Shown: piece by piece, positions 55,382-63,913 of the stretch
Numbering within the stretch: position 1 is the first letter of the stretch
How the letters are laid out: the number at the start of each line of letters is the position of its first letter
Origin: Fredinandcohnia quinoae
Lineage (GTDB): Bacteria; Bacillota; Bacilli; Bacillales; Bacillaceae_L
Direction of reading: 5' to 3'
Assembly: GCF_022427965.1 (NCBI RefSeq)
Contig: NZ_JAKTTI010000012.1
Location: forward strand, 1 to 64,000
DNA length: 64,000 nucleotides
The notes under the pieces: generated by a model
What the model was told of the DNA's origin: nothing
Database searches by the model: none
Seen by the model: the letters and a program-made list of their open reading frames with translations, nothing else
Made by a program: the position numbers and the translations under genes

Positions 55382-56446
55382 ATGGATCTTGTATATTGGG
55401 TTTGGTTAAGCACCTGTAAGTACGTTGGACCCATCTCACAAAAACAATTAATTAACCATTTTCATTCACCTTATGCAGTGTTTGAGGCAAATGAAGCTGA
55501 ATTATTAGCCGTACCGGGTATCAATAAGCGAGCCGCTTCATCGATCCTCCGAAATCGTTCACTAGAAAATGCAGAACAAATTGTTAGTACCGCAATCAAA
55601 AAAAATATAAATATTTTACATTACAATGACCCACTATACCTACCTTCATCCAGAGAATACCGTGAGTCTCCAATCGTTTTATATTACAAAGGAAAATTAA
55701 AAAGCTTTGATAAAGCAGTAGCTGTCGTAGGTTCAAGACGATGCTCCCCATATGGGAAAAAAGTAGCTGCAGAAATTGGAAAGAAACTAGCAGAATACGA
55801 TATTCCAATCGTTAGTGGCTTTGCAAAAGGAATAGATAGTTATACACATGAAGCCTGTCTAAAAAAGAGGGGATATCCGATTGCTTTTTTAGCTAGTGGT
55901 GTAGACATTTGTTATCCAAAGGAACAATTAATTCTTTATAAAAAAATAGTGGAAATGGGGGGAGTATTTTTATCTCAGTATCCCCCAGGTACACCCCCTA
56001 CTCCGAAACTTTTTTTGCAACGCAATGCATTAATTAGTGCATGGTCTACAGAAGTCATTATTGTCGAAGCAGGAGAAAATAGTGGAGCATTATGGACGGC
56101 TGATTTTGCTAAAAAACATGGAAAGACAATTTATGCTGTCCCAAATCAGATTGACCGTGCAGAAGGATATGGAACAAATCTTTTATTATCAGAAGGTGTA
56201 AAGCCATTATTAAATATAGACAACCTAAATGTTATTAAAGAAAGAACACATGATAAATCTCAATTCCTTGAAAATTCACATGAACATCAAAATAGTATTC
56301 TTACCTATATTTCTGAATCACCGCATACACTTTCCTCCCTCTCACATTTAACTAAACTCAGTGAAGAAAATCTACTGGACAAGCTTTTTGAACTTGAATT
56401 AAATGGTTCAATACTGATCCGCGGGAATGTAGTATCAAAACGATAA
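55382..56446 (+). CDS. dprA: Divergent DprA family DNA-processing protein
   Basis: A 354-residue DprA/Smf protein with a SAM-like N-terminal domain, a Rossmann-like core (VVGSRRCSPYGKK, VSGFAKGIDSYTH, VIIVEAGENSGALWTADFA) and a short winged-helix C terminus. The usual FPxRNRIIAGLS segment is FLQRNALISAWS here, so the second Arg is replaced by Ala; this residue contributes to ssDNA binding in studied DprA proteins. DprA loads RecA on incoming ssDNA. It is not in the canonical sucD-dprA-topA location and is coupled to the YifB gene (7-base gap; GAGGTG before the ATG), so it may be a second, divergent copy. Confidence 0.9.
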   Translation: MDLVYWVWLSTCKYVGPISQKQLINHFHSPYAVFEANEAELLAVPGINKRAASSILRNRSLENAEQIVSTAIKKNINILHYNDPLYLPSSREYRESPIVLYYKGKLKSFDKAVAVVGSRRCSPYGKKVAAEIGKKLAEYDIPIVSGFAKGIDSYTHEACLKKRGYPIAFLASGVDICYPKEQLILYKKIVEMGGVFLSQYPPGTPPTPKLFLQRNALISAWSTEVIIVEAGENSGALWTADFAKKHGKTIYAVPNQIDRAEGYGTNLLLSEGVKPLLNIDNLNVIKERTHDKSQFLENSHEHQNSILTYISESPHTLSSLSHLTKLSEENLLDKLFELELNGSILIRGNVVSKR

Positions 56447-56497
56447 AGTGAAACTTCAATCAGTGGGGGTTTTATTGCCAGTAAATGCGGGATAAAA
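56442..56497 (+). repeat. 56-base stop-codon-associated repeat, copy 2
   Basis: Begins at the TAA of dprA (GATAAAGTGAAACTTCAATC...) and matches 6984-7039 on the opposite strand. Only about five or six positions differ over 56 bases, and both copies contain the GGGGGTTTT run and a near-palindrome around TTTAYTG-N-CAGTWAA. Confidence 0.8.
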
Positions 56498-56520
56498 TTA
56501 AAAAGTAAAGAACAAATCTT

Positions 56521-56551
56521 TTAGCAAGCGAATTAATTCCGCTTGCTTTTT
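56521..56551 (+). terminator. Intrinsic terminator after dprA
   Basis: Stem AGCAAGCG / CGCTTGCT with a 9-base loop followed by TTTTTATC. Confidence 0.85.
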
Positions 56552-56582
56552 ATCAAAAATAGCTCAGATAGAGCACCCGGCG

Positions 56583-56735
56583 ATAAATAGACGGAAAAAT
56601 TCCGCTTATTGTCTTTAAAAATTCGAAAATAGCAGATTTTTCTTTTTATAACAGGAAATTCTCCCCTTATTCCCCCAAAAAAGAGCACAATTCTGAATAT
56701 AACAGGAAAATTTCCGCTTATTACCTTTACCAAAA
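56583..56735. repeat. Composite intergenic repeat, copy B
   Basis: Aligns with 74-233. The anchor TTTAAAAATTCGAAAATAGC is identical; the two ATAACAGGAAA...CTTATT units near 56647-56671 and 56698-56722 and the shorter unit near 56591-56610 lie at the same spacing as in copy A. It sits between the dprA terminator and the tetR terminator and fills most of the 356-base gap between these genes. Confidence 0.75.
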
Positions 56736-56750
56736 AGAGGCGTTAGTTGA

Positions 56751-56779
56751 GAAAAGCATAGGTATTGCTACCGATGCTT
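56751..56779 (-). terminator. Probable terminator after the TetR gene
   Basis: Minus-strand stem AGCAT-GGTA / TACC-ATGCT with one opposed mismatch and a TTGC-type loop, followed by TTTTCTC. Confidence 0.65.
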
Positions 56780-56802
56780 ATTCTTTTACACTGTGTACCC
56801 TT

Positions 56803-57417
56803 TTATCTTACAACCCCAAGTGCTGTTTGCAAGTATAGTCTTAAGGCCTGAATTTGTCCTTTCAGATCTGCTTTTTCATCAGATAATAGTAAAAGTTGGA
56901 CATGCATTGCATCGGTACTATTGATTAGGAACATCGCAATACTCGGTAAAGATTGAACAGGTGAAAATTCACCATTTCGAACACCAATCTCAAACAGATT
57001 TACAAATTTCGATACCCATCTTTCATACCGATTACTCATATACTGTGCTCTGCCCGCTTCATGTCTTCCAATTACAAAATACTCTAGATTGACAGGGCTT
57101 AAGCTGTTTTCCGGATTTTTTAGTGATTGTTCCTCATCTTTAAGAAATGCTTCTACCGCTTCCCAAATAGATGAGTAATCACCCTCTAATTTATCAAAGT
57201 ATTCATTAAATTCCTCATCATTTATATGAAGAAGAGCTTGATAGATTTCATCAGTATTAGAGAAATAATGGTATAATCCTCCTCTACTTAACCCGGTAGC
57301 ATTGACTATATCAGTCATCGTTGTTCCACCAAATCCTTTGTTAATAAATACCTTCTCGGCATTCTTCAAAATTTCATGGCGGCGTTTTTCTTTGTAACTG
57401 TCACTTACCTTAGGCAA
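56803..57417 (-). CDS. TetR family transcriptional regulator
   Basis: A 204-residue TetR-type regulator with the N-terminal helix-turn-helix (TTMTDIVNATGLSRGGLYHY) and an unassigned ligand-binding domain. TTG start 57417 follows GGTAGGG by 7 bases. It is 9 bases after the ASCH-domain gene, so the two are cotranscribed and the regulator may control it or the adjacent exporter operon. I do not recognise the ligand. Confidence 0.88.
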   Translation of the reverse strand: MPKVSDSYKEKRRHEILKNAEKVFINKGFGGTTMTDIVNATGLSRGGLYHYFSNTDEIYQALLHINDEEFNEYFDKLEGDYSSIWEAVEAFLKDEEQSLKNPENSLSPVNLEYFVIGRHEAGRAQYMSNRYERWVSKFVNLFEIGVRNGEFSPVQSLPSIAMFLINSTDAMHVQLLLLSDEKADLKGQIQALRLYLQTALGVVR

Positions 57418-57426
57418 AAGAGATCC

Positions 57427-58158
57427 CTACCCTCTGTTCGGTACTTCATACGACATATTCCATTCCAATATTATCGTTTCAGCACCTAATACTTCTTTAG
57501 CATATGCTTCCGCTTTTAATACAAGGTCTTTTTCCGTGCTAAGCAATTCAATATATTTCGGATTGATTTTATAAAATATATAGGTCACACCATCTTCTTG
57601 TCTAAATCTCACAAATGCAATAAATGTATTATCCATAAATACCGAACAATATTTTTCATTATGATCTTCAGTCACTCGTTTTAAATGGATGTTCAGCCAA
57701 TTATGAATCTGGATAAACTCTGCTTCAACCATTGGGACAATATGATAGTCAACCTTACAATCAGTTAAATCCTTCACTAATTTAAAATGCTCTACAATAA
57801 TGATTGTTTTATCATTAAAATCATAACCTTCACGTTCTAATGGTTCCTTCCAGCAAAAAATATGATCATCAATATATTGAGCTAATGTTGAATTTTCTCC
57901 TTTGGCAATTCTCTCGCCAATCTCGCCCTTAATCTGCCCAAACTCGATTTCATAAATATCTGTAAGAATAATTATCCCCTTATTTTCACCTTTTTTTGTA
58001 TATAATGCGAGTTCATCGCCAATTTCACCTTTTTCTTCAGTTGGTAATTTATCGTACCAGACCTTAGGTGTACATGTCACCGTTTTTAAACCTCTTAATA
58101 CTTCTTCAAGTAGCCGTTCATCATGTTCATCACGACCCCAAAAGTCTATTTTTTTCAC
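57427..58158 (-). CDS. ASCH-domain protein with GNAT-like C terminus
   Basis: A 243-residue protein. Residues 1-110 form an ASCH domain (GLKTVTCTPKVWYDKLPTEE, DELALYTKKG, ILTDIYEIEF), a fold associated with RNA or modified nucleoside binding. Residues ~145-235 resemble an acetyltransferase-like domain (VFMDNTFIAFVRFRQEDGVTYIFYKINPKY, VLGAETIILEWN). GTG start at 58158 is preferred because AAGGTGG is 6 bases before it; a TTG 18 codons upstream gives a non-conserved leader. Function is unknown. It precedes the TetR gene. Confidence 0.7.
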   Translation of the reverse strand: MKKIDFWGRDEHDERLLEEVLRGLKTVTCTPKVWYDKLPTEEKGEIGDELALYTKKGENKGIIILTDIYEIEFGQIKGEIGERIAKGENSTLAQYIDDHIFCWKEPLEREGYDFNDKTIIIVEHFKLVKDLTDCKVDYHIVPMVEAEFIQIHNWLNIHLKRVTEDHNEKYCSVFMDNTFIAFVRFRQEDGVTYIFYKINPKYIELLSTEKDLVLKAEAYAKEVLGAETIILEWNMSYEVPNRG

Positions 58159-58215
58159 CAGGCTCCACCTTCTTCCTTTTACTAGAATTATATAATTAAA
58201 GGAAAAAGTCAATTA

Positions 58216-58346
58216 AGAAACGAAAAGCGAAGCGCTTTATTCAGGTCCGACAAACAAATGTTCTGGTGCAAAAAAGTCGCTCTTTGACTTTTCTTGCATC
58301 AGGTTATTTGACCTCGAGGGCCTAAGCGCTTGAGCTAGACATTTAT
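58216..58346. repeat. Structured intergenic repeat element
   Basis: A 270-base gap (58159-58428) without genes contains AAAGCGAAGCGCTTT, a hairpin with near-perfect 12-base arms (TGCAAAAAAGTC / GACTTTTCTTGCA, 58267-58298), and then AAGCGCTTGAGCTAGACAT (58324-58342), a motif also found at 34988-35008. The arrangement looks like a short dispersed repeat that can fold; no reading frame is evident. Confidence 0.55.
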
Positions 58347-58428
58347 ACGCAAGGCATTCGGAACAAGCAAAGCTTGCACCTGCGATGATTATTTCCTCCC
58401 TCACTATTGTAAAGGAGCCCTTTTGCTT

Positions 58429-59589
58429 TTAGGCATTACTACGAACACGGTTTATTCCGATACTTAGGAATACAATAGCAAACGCTAATAGGACTAACAC
58501 TGGCATTGTAATATCCACAATATTACCACCACGTGCTGATATTTCGGTAAAGCCTTTCATCGCCCATGTTTGTGGAACGAAATCTGCAATTTTCTGCATA
58601 AAACTTGGAACAATTTCGAGTGGCCAGTATACACCACCTAACATACATGTTGATACAATAATAATATTTCCAAGTGCTGATTGTTGCTCAACAGTTTTGG
58701 AGTAGCTAGCGATTAACAAACCTAGACCAATGACACATAGTAAGGTGGCTGACACAAGTAGAAAAATACCGTCTAACCTACCCCAATCTACATCAAACAA
58801 GATTGAGCTTGATATCATTAAGACTGCAAATTGCAACCAACCAATTATAAAAAATGCGAATAAATAGCCTACCATTAATTCAGTCTTTGACGTTGGTGTC
58901 GTTAAAAGCCTAGACCATACACCGTTATTTTTTGCTTCAAGTATCGCGCCAGTCGATATCATGATTACCATCATGACGAACATGACCGTAAACCCCGCTG
59001 CTCGTTCAGACATATTACTCATTCTGCTCTGTTCAAGACTCTTAGTTACAATCACTTTTTCAATCGAAGAATGAGTGGCTTCCACTTCAGAGCTAATTTT
59101 CTCAAACAATTCATCCCCTGCTCCTCCGCTATATTTACTCCATAGTTCAGCACCTTTCGCTTCAATCATTATTTTTGAAAGTCCATTACCGATGATTTCA
59201 GATACAACCATACTACTTGTAAACTCTGGACCATGCTTGAACATAACGACAGGTTCTTTTTCATTTATAATTTGACTTTCAAAACCTTTTCCAAGCAAAA
59301 TCATCCCCGGTATCGACTTTTCCTCTACTAGTTTTTCTGCTTCTGCCATTGTTTGTTGTTTTAACTTGAAAGTCTCGTTCTCTTTTAATAAATTAACAAA
59401 TGTTTGCGACATTTCACTTTGATCCTGATCAACGATCGCTAGCTTTATTTTTGTACTTTCTTCAGAACCAAATAAGCTGCCAAATAATAAGGTAAATAAT
59501 AACGGCATCGCAAACATCAACATATACGATTGCGGTTTCTTAAAAATTCGGCTGATTTCAAATAAACAAATTGTCCCTATTTTCTTCAC
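58429..59589 (-). CDS. lnrN: ABC-2 permease LnrN-like
   Basis: A 386-residue ABC-2 membrane subunit: one N-terminal helix, a large extracytoplasmic domain (about 45-190), then five helices, as in drug-export permeases. GTG start follows directly on the LnrM-like stop (TAA GTG), with GGGGGC 7 bases before. It is the third gene of a lnrLMN-like exporter; in B. subtilis these genes export linearmycin-type polyenes and confer resistance. Confidence 0.88.
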   Translation of the reverse strand: MKKIGTICLFEISRIFKKPQSYMLMFAMPLLFTLLFGSLFGSEESTKIKLAIVDQDQSEMSQTFVNLLKENETFKLKQQTMAEAEKLVEEKSIPGMILLGKGFESQIINEKEPVVMFKHGPEFTSSMVVSEIIGNGLSKIMIEAKGAELWSKYSGGAGDELFEKISSEVEATHSSIEKVIVTKSLEQSRMSNMSERAAGFTVMFVMMVIMISTGAILEAKNNGVWSRLLTTPTSKTELMVGYLFAFFIIGWLQFAVLMISSSILFDVDWGRLDGIFLLVSATLLCVIGLGLLIASYSKTVEQQSALGNIIIVSTCMLGGVYWPLEIVPSFMQKIADFVPQTWAMKGFTEISARGGNIVDITMPVLVLLAFAIVFLSIGINRVRSNA

Positions 59590-60807
59590 TTATTTCGCCC
59601 CCAATCGCAATGAACCTAGAGTAACTGAAAGAATTCCGATAGCCATCATGACAATAATTGGCACAATTAATGAATCCCAGCCTGCTCCACCCATCACATC
59701 TAGAAAACTTGTTAATGCCCATTTATTTGGGGCAATGTTTGCAATCTTATTGAGGATATTAGGGAAAACTGCTAGAGGAAGCATCGAACCTCCTAGTAAT
59801 GCAAGCATTTGAACCGAAATTCCTCCCGCTACATCCGCTGTCTTTTCTTCTTTTATAAATGCTGCAAAAAGCATTGATAGCCCCGATACTGCAATCCCAT
59901 ACGTTATACCGATCGCGATAATCTGTAGATAATTATCCCCCCAATAAACTCCAAAACCAAAATGAGTTACAACGATAAATATCATTAATTGGATCATCGC
60001 AAAATAAAATACGCCTAAAAACTTTCCGAACAATATTGTTTGCCGGCTTGTTGGTGTACTCATTAGCCGTGACAAGGTTTCCGTTGTTCGCTCATTAATA
60101 ATTGATTTCGCCCCAGTCATCATATTGAATAACAAGAACATTGCAGCCATTGCTGCAGCATAATATTGAATACTTGATACTGATTTCTCACCTAGTGGTT
60201 CTTCTTTAATTATAGACCCCAGCTCTTGATTTGCTTTCTTTTGTAGTTCTCCCACTATTAAAGCTCCCAGCTCATCCATTTTCATACTTCCGGATGTGAC
60301 AGGCTGTGAATTTACTAAATCTGCCATTAAAGTATTCGTAGAAACAAAGATTGTAGAAGCTCTCTCTTGATATGAACGAACAATCGATTCAAGAAGTGAA
60401 CTTTGTAGTTCTTTTCCAGGGTCGGCAAAAATCTGGATGGACTTACCATCACCTTTGGTCATTTCTTCCCCCCACTTTGCTGGAAAAATTAGTCCTACAT
60501 CCATTTCCTCACTTTGAATCATTTTTTCGATTTCTTTTTGTGAATTTACTTTTTTCACGTTGAACGTATCTTGTAAGTCTTTACCTTCTAATATCTCTTC
60601 AACAAAAGAGGTTGTAATTGAGTCATCATCCTTTTGAAGGATCGCAACATTTGTTTTTGGTAAGCTAGAGTCCGAATTAAAAACTCCTTTTAAAGCAGCA
60701 CCCAGTATCGCTGTTAGGAGCAGTGGCATACAAATCATAAGTAAGAATGCTTTACGATCTCTGAACTGAATCGTAAAATCCTTCCATGCAATGATAAAGC
60801 TCTTCAT
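59590..60807 (-). CDS. lnrM: ABC-2 permease LnrM-like
   Basis: A 405-residue ABC-2 permease with the same layout as the next gene: N-terminal helix, extracytoplasmic domain, then five to six C-terminal helices. ATG at 60807 is used because AGGGG is 8 bases upstream; other nearby starts have no spacing. It pairs with LnrN-like to form a heterodimeric exporter with LnrL-like as ATPase. Confidence 0.88.
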   Translation of the reverse strand: MKSFIIAWKDFTIQFRDRKAFLLMICMPLLLTAILGAALKGVFNSDSSLPKTNVAILQKDDDSITTSFVEEILEGKDLQDTFNVKKVNSQKEIEKMIQSEEMDVGLIFPAKWGEEMTKGDGKSIQIFADPGKELQSSLLESIVRSYQERASTIFVSTNTLMADLVNSQPVTSGSMKMDELGALIVGELQKKANQELGSIIKEEPLGEKSVSSIQYYAAAMAAMFLLFNMMTGAKSIINERTTETLSRLMSTPTSRQTILFGKFLGVFYFAMIQLMIFIVVTHFGFGVYWGDNYLQIIAIGITYGIAVSGLSMLFAAFIKEEKTADVAGGISVQMLALLGGSMLPLAVFPNILNKIANIAPNKWALTSFLDVMGGAGWDSLIVPIIVMMAIGILSVTLGSLRLGAK

Positions 60808-60818
60808 ATTCATCACCC

Positions 60819-61742
60819 CTAGTCCCTTAAAGTTCTTCCAGTTAATTGCAAGAATAAAGACTCAAGATTCGGTTCTTGAATTTGTATATTTAGAATCTTA
60901 ACTTTTTCCTGATTTGCAATCGTAATTAAATCAGCTAATGATTGGTCTGAGCCGACAATTTCTATATGGGAGTCTGTAGTAACAATGTCTTCAACTGAAT
61001 CAAGTGCTTTAATTCTTTTAACAAATGACTCCTTCTTTTCACTTACTTGGATTCTTTGAATCGTTCCACCAGCAAGTCGATTGCATAATTCCTTTTTAGT
61101 ACCTAATGCGATCAATTGTCCATTATCAATAATGCCAATTCGTTCACAAAGGAAATCAACTTCTTCCATATAATGACTTGTGTATATTACAGTCATCCCA
61201 TTTTGATTTAACATTTTCACAGTTTCTAAAATATGATTCCTTGATTGAGGGTCAATTCCGACTGTTGGCTCATCCATAATCAAAAGCTCTGGTTCATGCA
61301 TCAGGGCTGCACCAATATTGACCCTACGTTTCATCCCACCAGAAAATGTTTCAATTTTATCTTTTCCTCGATCAGTTAGGCCAATGGTTTCAAGTACCTC
61401 ATCTGCCTTCTTCTTTGCTTGCCGACCGGTTAAGCCATACATTTTTCCCCAAAACACTAAATTTTCCTTTGCTGAAATAGTTGGGTATAACGCTATTTCT
61501 TGAGGCACAACACCAATTTTCTTTTTACTCTCCATTGGTTGTTTTTGAACAGATACCCCACCTACCACTACACGTCCCGAATCAATTGAAAGAAGACCAC
61601 TGATCATTGAAATTGTAGTTGATTTCCCTGCACCATTGGGTCCAAGTAACCCAAAGGATTCACCTTTTTGAACTGTAAAAGATATATTTTGTACAACTTC
61701 ACGATTTCCAAAGGATTTTTTCAAATTATCTACAACTAACAT
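60819..61742 (-). CDS. lnrL: ABC transporter ATP-binding protein LnrL-like
   Basis: A 307-residue ATPase: Walker A GPNGAGKSTT, signature FSGGMKRRVNI, Walker B LLIMDEPTVGID. The C-terminal part is the extension found in drug-exporter ATPases. It starts after GGGAGAG with an 8-base spacing. A terminator (61830-61862) separates it from the upstream two-component genes, so it has its own promoter in 61743-61830, probably activated by the response regulator. Confidence 0.92.
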   Translation of the reverse strand: MLVVDNLKKSFGNREVVQNISFTVQKGESFGLLGPNGAGKSTTISMISGLLSIDSGRVVVGGVSVQKQPMESKKKIGVVPQEIALYPTISAKENLVFWGKMYGLTGRQAKKKADEVLETIGLTDRGKDKIETFSGGMKRRVNIGAALMHEPELLIMDEPTVGIDPQSRNHILETVKMLNQNGMTVIYTSHYMEEVDFLCERIGIIDNGQLIALGTKKELCNRLAGGTIQRIQVSEKKESFVKRIKALDSVEDIVTTDSHIEIVGSDQSLADLITIANQEKVKILNIQIQEPNLESLFLQLTGRTLRD

Positions 61743-61829
61743 TTTTCACACTCTCCCTGATCACTTAATAGCTTAAGTATAATCGGTATGGAAAAAGGAA
61801 CCATCTCTCTCAAGGTAGATTTTCAGTAT

Positions 61830-61862
61830 AAAAAAAAGACGACTAGTAATCGTCGTCTTTTA
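61830..61862 (-). terminator. Intrinsic terminator after the response regulator gene
   Basis: Ten-base perfect stem AAAAGACGAC / GTCGTCTTTT with an 8-base loop and T residues on the minus strand. It ends the sensor-regulator transcript before the exporter genes. Confidence 0.9.
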
Positions 61863-61879
61863 ATCTCATATGCCAAAAG

Positions 61880-62560
61880 TCATGTGTCATATGTTGATAT
61901 TCCATATCTCACCGCAAATATAGCGGTTTGGGTTCGATCTCTAAGGTTTAATTTACTGATAATATTCGAAACATGATTTTTAACGGTTCCTTCTGTTATG
62001 TATAGCTTTTCTGCAATTTCCTTATTACTTAGCCCATACCCCAGCTGTTCTAACACTTCACATTCACGATCCGTTAACTCTGTTAGAATCCTTTCAATTT
62101 CTACTGGAATACGCTCATCTACATCCTGTTCTAACTTTTGTACTTTTCTCATTTCCTTAATAACCTGAGATGTTAAGTCCTGGGGTAAAACAACTCCTCC
62201 GGATTGAACTGTTAAGATAGCTTTTACAATTGTATCTGTAGGCATATCCTTTAATAAATAACCACTTGCACCTTCTTCAAGTGCTTCGAAAATTAATTCA
62301 CTATCTTTAAAGGTTGTTAGCATTAATACTTTCGTCTGGGAAAGATATTCCCTAATAAGCTTTGTACCCTCAACACCATTCGCAATTGGCATGCGGATGT
62401 CCATTAAAACAAGATCTGGTTGTAGTTCTTTTGCCTTTTCAAATGCTTCATTCCCATTAGACGCTGTACCCACTACTTCCAATTCAGGTCGAAGATTTAA
62501 TATATTCGCCAACCCATCCCTCATCAATTCTTGATCATCAACGACCATTATCTTGATCAT
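61880..62560 (-). CDS. lnrK: NarL-type response regulator LnrK-like
   Basis: A 226-residue response regulator: phosphoacceptor D54 in LVLMDIRMP, conserved Lys region YLLKDMP, and a C-terminal LuxR-type helix-turn-helix (LTDRECEVLEQLGYGLSNKE). ATG at 62560 follows GGAGGT by 5 bases and overlaps the kinase stop (ATGA), so both are translated together. It is likely to activate the exporter operon downstream. Confidence 0.94.
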   Translation of the reverse strand: MIKIMVVDDQELMRDGLANILNLRPELEVVGTASNGNEAFEKAKELQPDLVLMDIRMPIANGVEGTKLIREYLSQTKVLMLTTFKDSELIFEALEEGASGYLLKDMPTDTIVKAILTVQSGGVVLPQDLTSQVIKEMRKVQKLEQDVDERIPVEIERILTELTDRECEVLEQLGYGLSNKEIAEKLYITEGTVKNHVSNIISKLNLRDRTQTAIFAVRYGISTYDT

Positions 62561-63723
62561 GTTACACCTCCAGAAGTCCACTTCAATTGCTTATTTGGAA
62601 ATTCAGCAATAATCGAAAAACCAGCATCTTTTTCACTTTTATATTGAAGTGTACCACCATGCTCGAGTACACGTTCTCTCATATTAACAAGGCCAAAGCC
62701 TGGGATAATATTTTCTGTACCTTCACCATTATCTCTCACTTCTACGACAATCGATTCGGGTGTACTTACCATCAAAACATGACATGATGTGGCCGAACCA
62801 TGGCGTTTGGCATTTGTTAATGACTCTTGGACAATTCTTGTAATCGTTGGCTGAATGGATGTAGGTATTTTTGCGAAATCTCCCTTAATATGTAATGAGG
62901 TCTCAAGTTTTGTCATCGTCGAAAATTCTTTTAACATTTTCTTCAATGTATGTTCAAATGTCATTTTATCACAATCTTCATCATGGATTGTTCGAACGGA
63001 TAAGCGAACCTCTTGGAGGGCATCTCTTGCCAATTGATCGCATTTTTCTAGAGCTGAAGAACTTTTCCCTGTATCGATTAGCATCATTTCCTGTGCAAGC
63101 TGCATTTGGATGAGTAATGCCGTCATTTTATGTCCAACCGTATCATGAATTTCACGAGCAATTCGATTGCGTTCACGAATGACTGTTAATTCTTCCACTT
63201 TTTTAGCATAATCATGAAGTTGATCATGTGCTTCCTTTAATGCGTCATGTGATGCTGTTAATTGATTATATTGATTATCAATCGTCTCCTTCGATAGCAT
63301 TAGTTTTCGAAGGAGGCTCCCTACTATGGAACAAAAAATCACAAATGCAAAACTAACAATATTACTCCAATAATGAATGTCACCATTCTCTGCATACCCC
63401 ACTGAAACAATCGCAATCCATACAACTATAAATGCGATAATGAAGCCACTTATCGCAATCCGATTACTTGTTGCAATAAAAAGAGTGGTTGCAACAATTC
63501 CATAATAAATCAAATACAAATTATCGCTCCCCCCATAATAGAAACCTATAATAGAGCAAACTACAAAATCAACACAAAGTAGTTGGAGCGTATTTCGAAA
63601 ACCAAAATTCGTAAAGATAAGGAAATGGTTTATGACCAAAAGAAGTAGAAGAATTAAAATAAGGATTTTCTTCCACATTACGTCTGCATCCAAAAAATAG
63701 ATAAAACTTAATAAAATATACAT
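62557..63723 (-). CDS. lnrJ: Histidine kinase LnrJ-like (HisKA_3)
   Basis: A 388-residue sensor kinase of the NarX/DesK type. Up to five membrane helices fill residues ~1-140 (including DSWIAIV-type spans), so sensing probably occurs within or near the membrane. A coiled linker leads to the phosphoaccepting H193 in REIHDTVGHKM, followed by a HATPase_c domain with VEVRDNGEGTENIIPGFGL. The start is less certain because the nearest Shine-Dalgarno is weak; an ATG 15 codons in is an alternative. It shares the arrangement of lnrJKLMN in B. subtilis. Confidence 0.88.
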   Translation of the reverse strand: MYILLSFIYFLDADVMWKKILILILLLLLVINHFLIFTNFGFRNTLQLLCVDFVVCSIIGFYYGGSDNLYLIYYGIVATTLFIATSNRIAISGFIIAFIVVWIAIVSVGYAENGDIHYWSNIVSFAFVIFCSIVGSLLRKLMLSKETIDNQYNQLTASHDALKEAHDQLHDYAKKVEELTVIRERNRIAREIHDTVGHKMTALLIQMQLAQEMMLIDTGKSSSALEKCDQLARDALQEVRLSVRTIHDEDCDKMTFEHTLKKMLKEFSTMTKLETSLHIKGDFAKIPTSIQPTITRIVQESLTNAKRHGSATSCHVLMVSTPESIVVEVRDNGEGTENIIPGFGLVNMRERVLEHGGTLQYKSEKDAGFSIIAEFPNKQLKWTSGGVT

Positions 63724-63913
63724 TGTAACTCTTAAAAAAGTGAATGGGTTTAAAGGTTTTCTGCTAATAATAGGAATCCCTCCTAAATGATACTAATAGA
63801 GGTTCAACAAAAGTGATTGATTTCCTCCTTTTTGAATTGAATAATTACATAAAATAATACGATTGATTAATACTAATTGGGAAGAATCTAGTATGGGAGT
63901 TGACTGATTAAAA

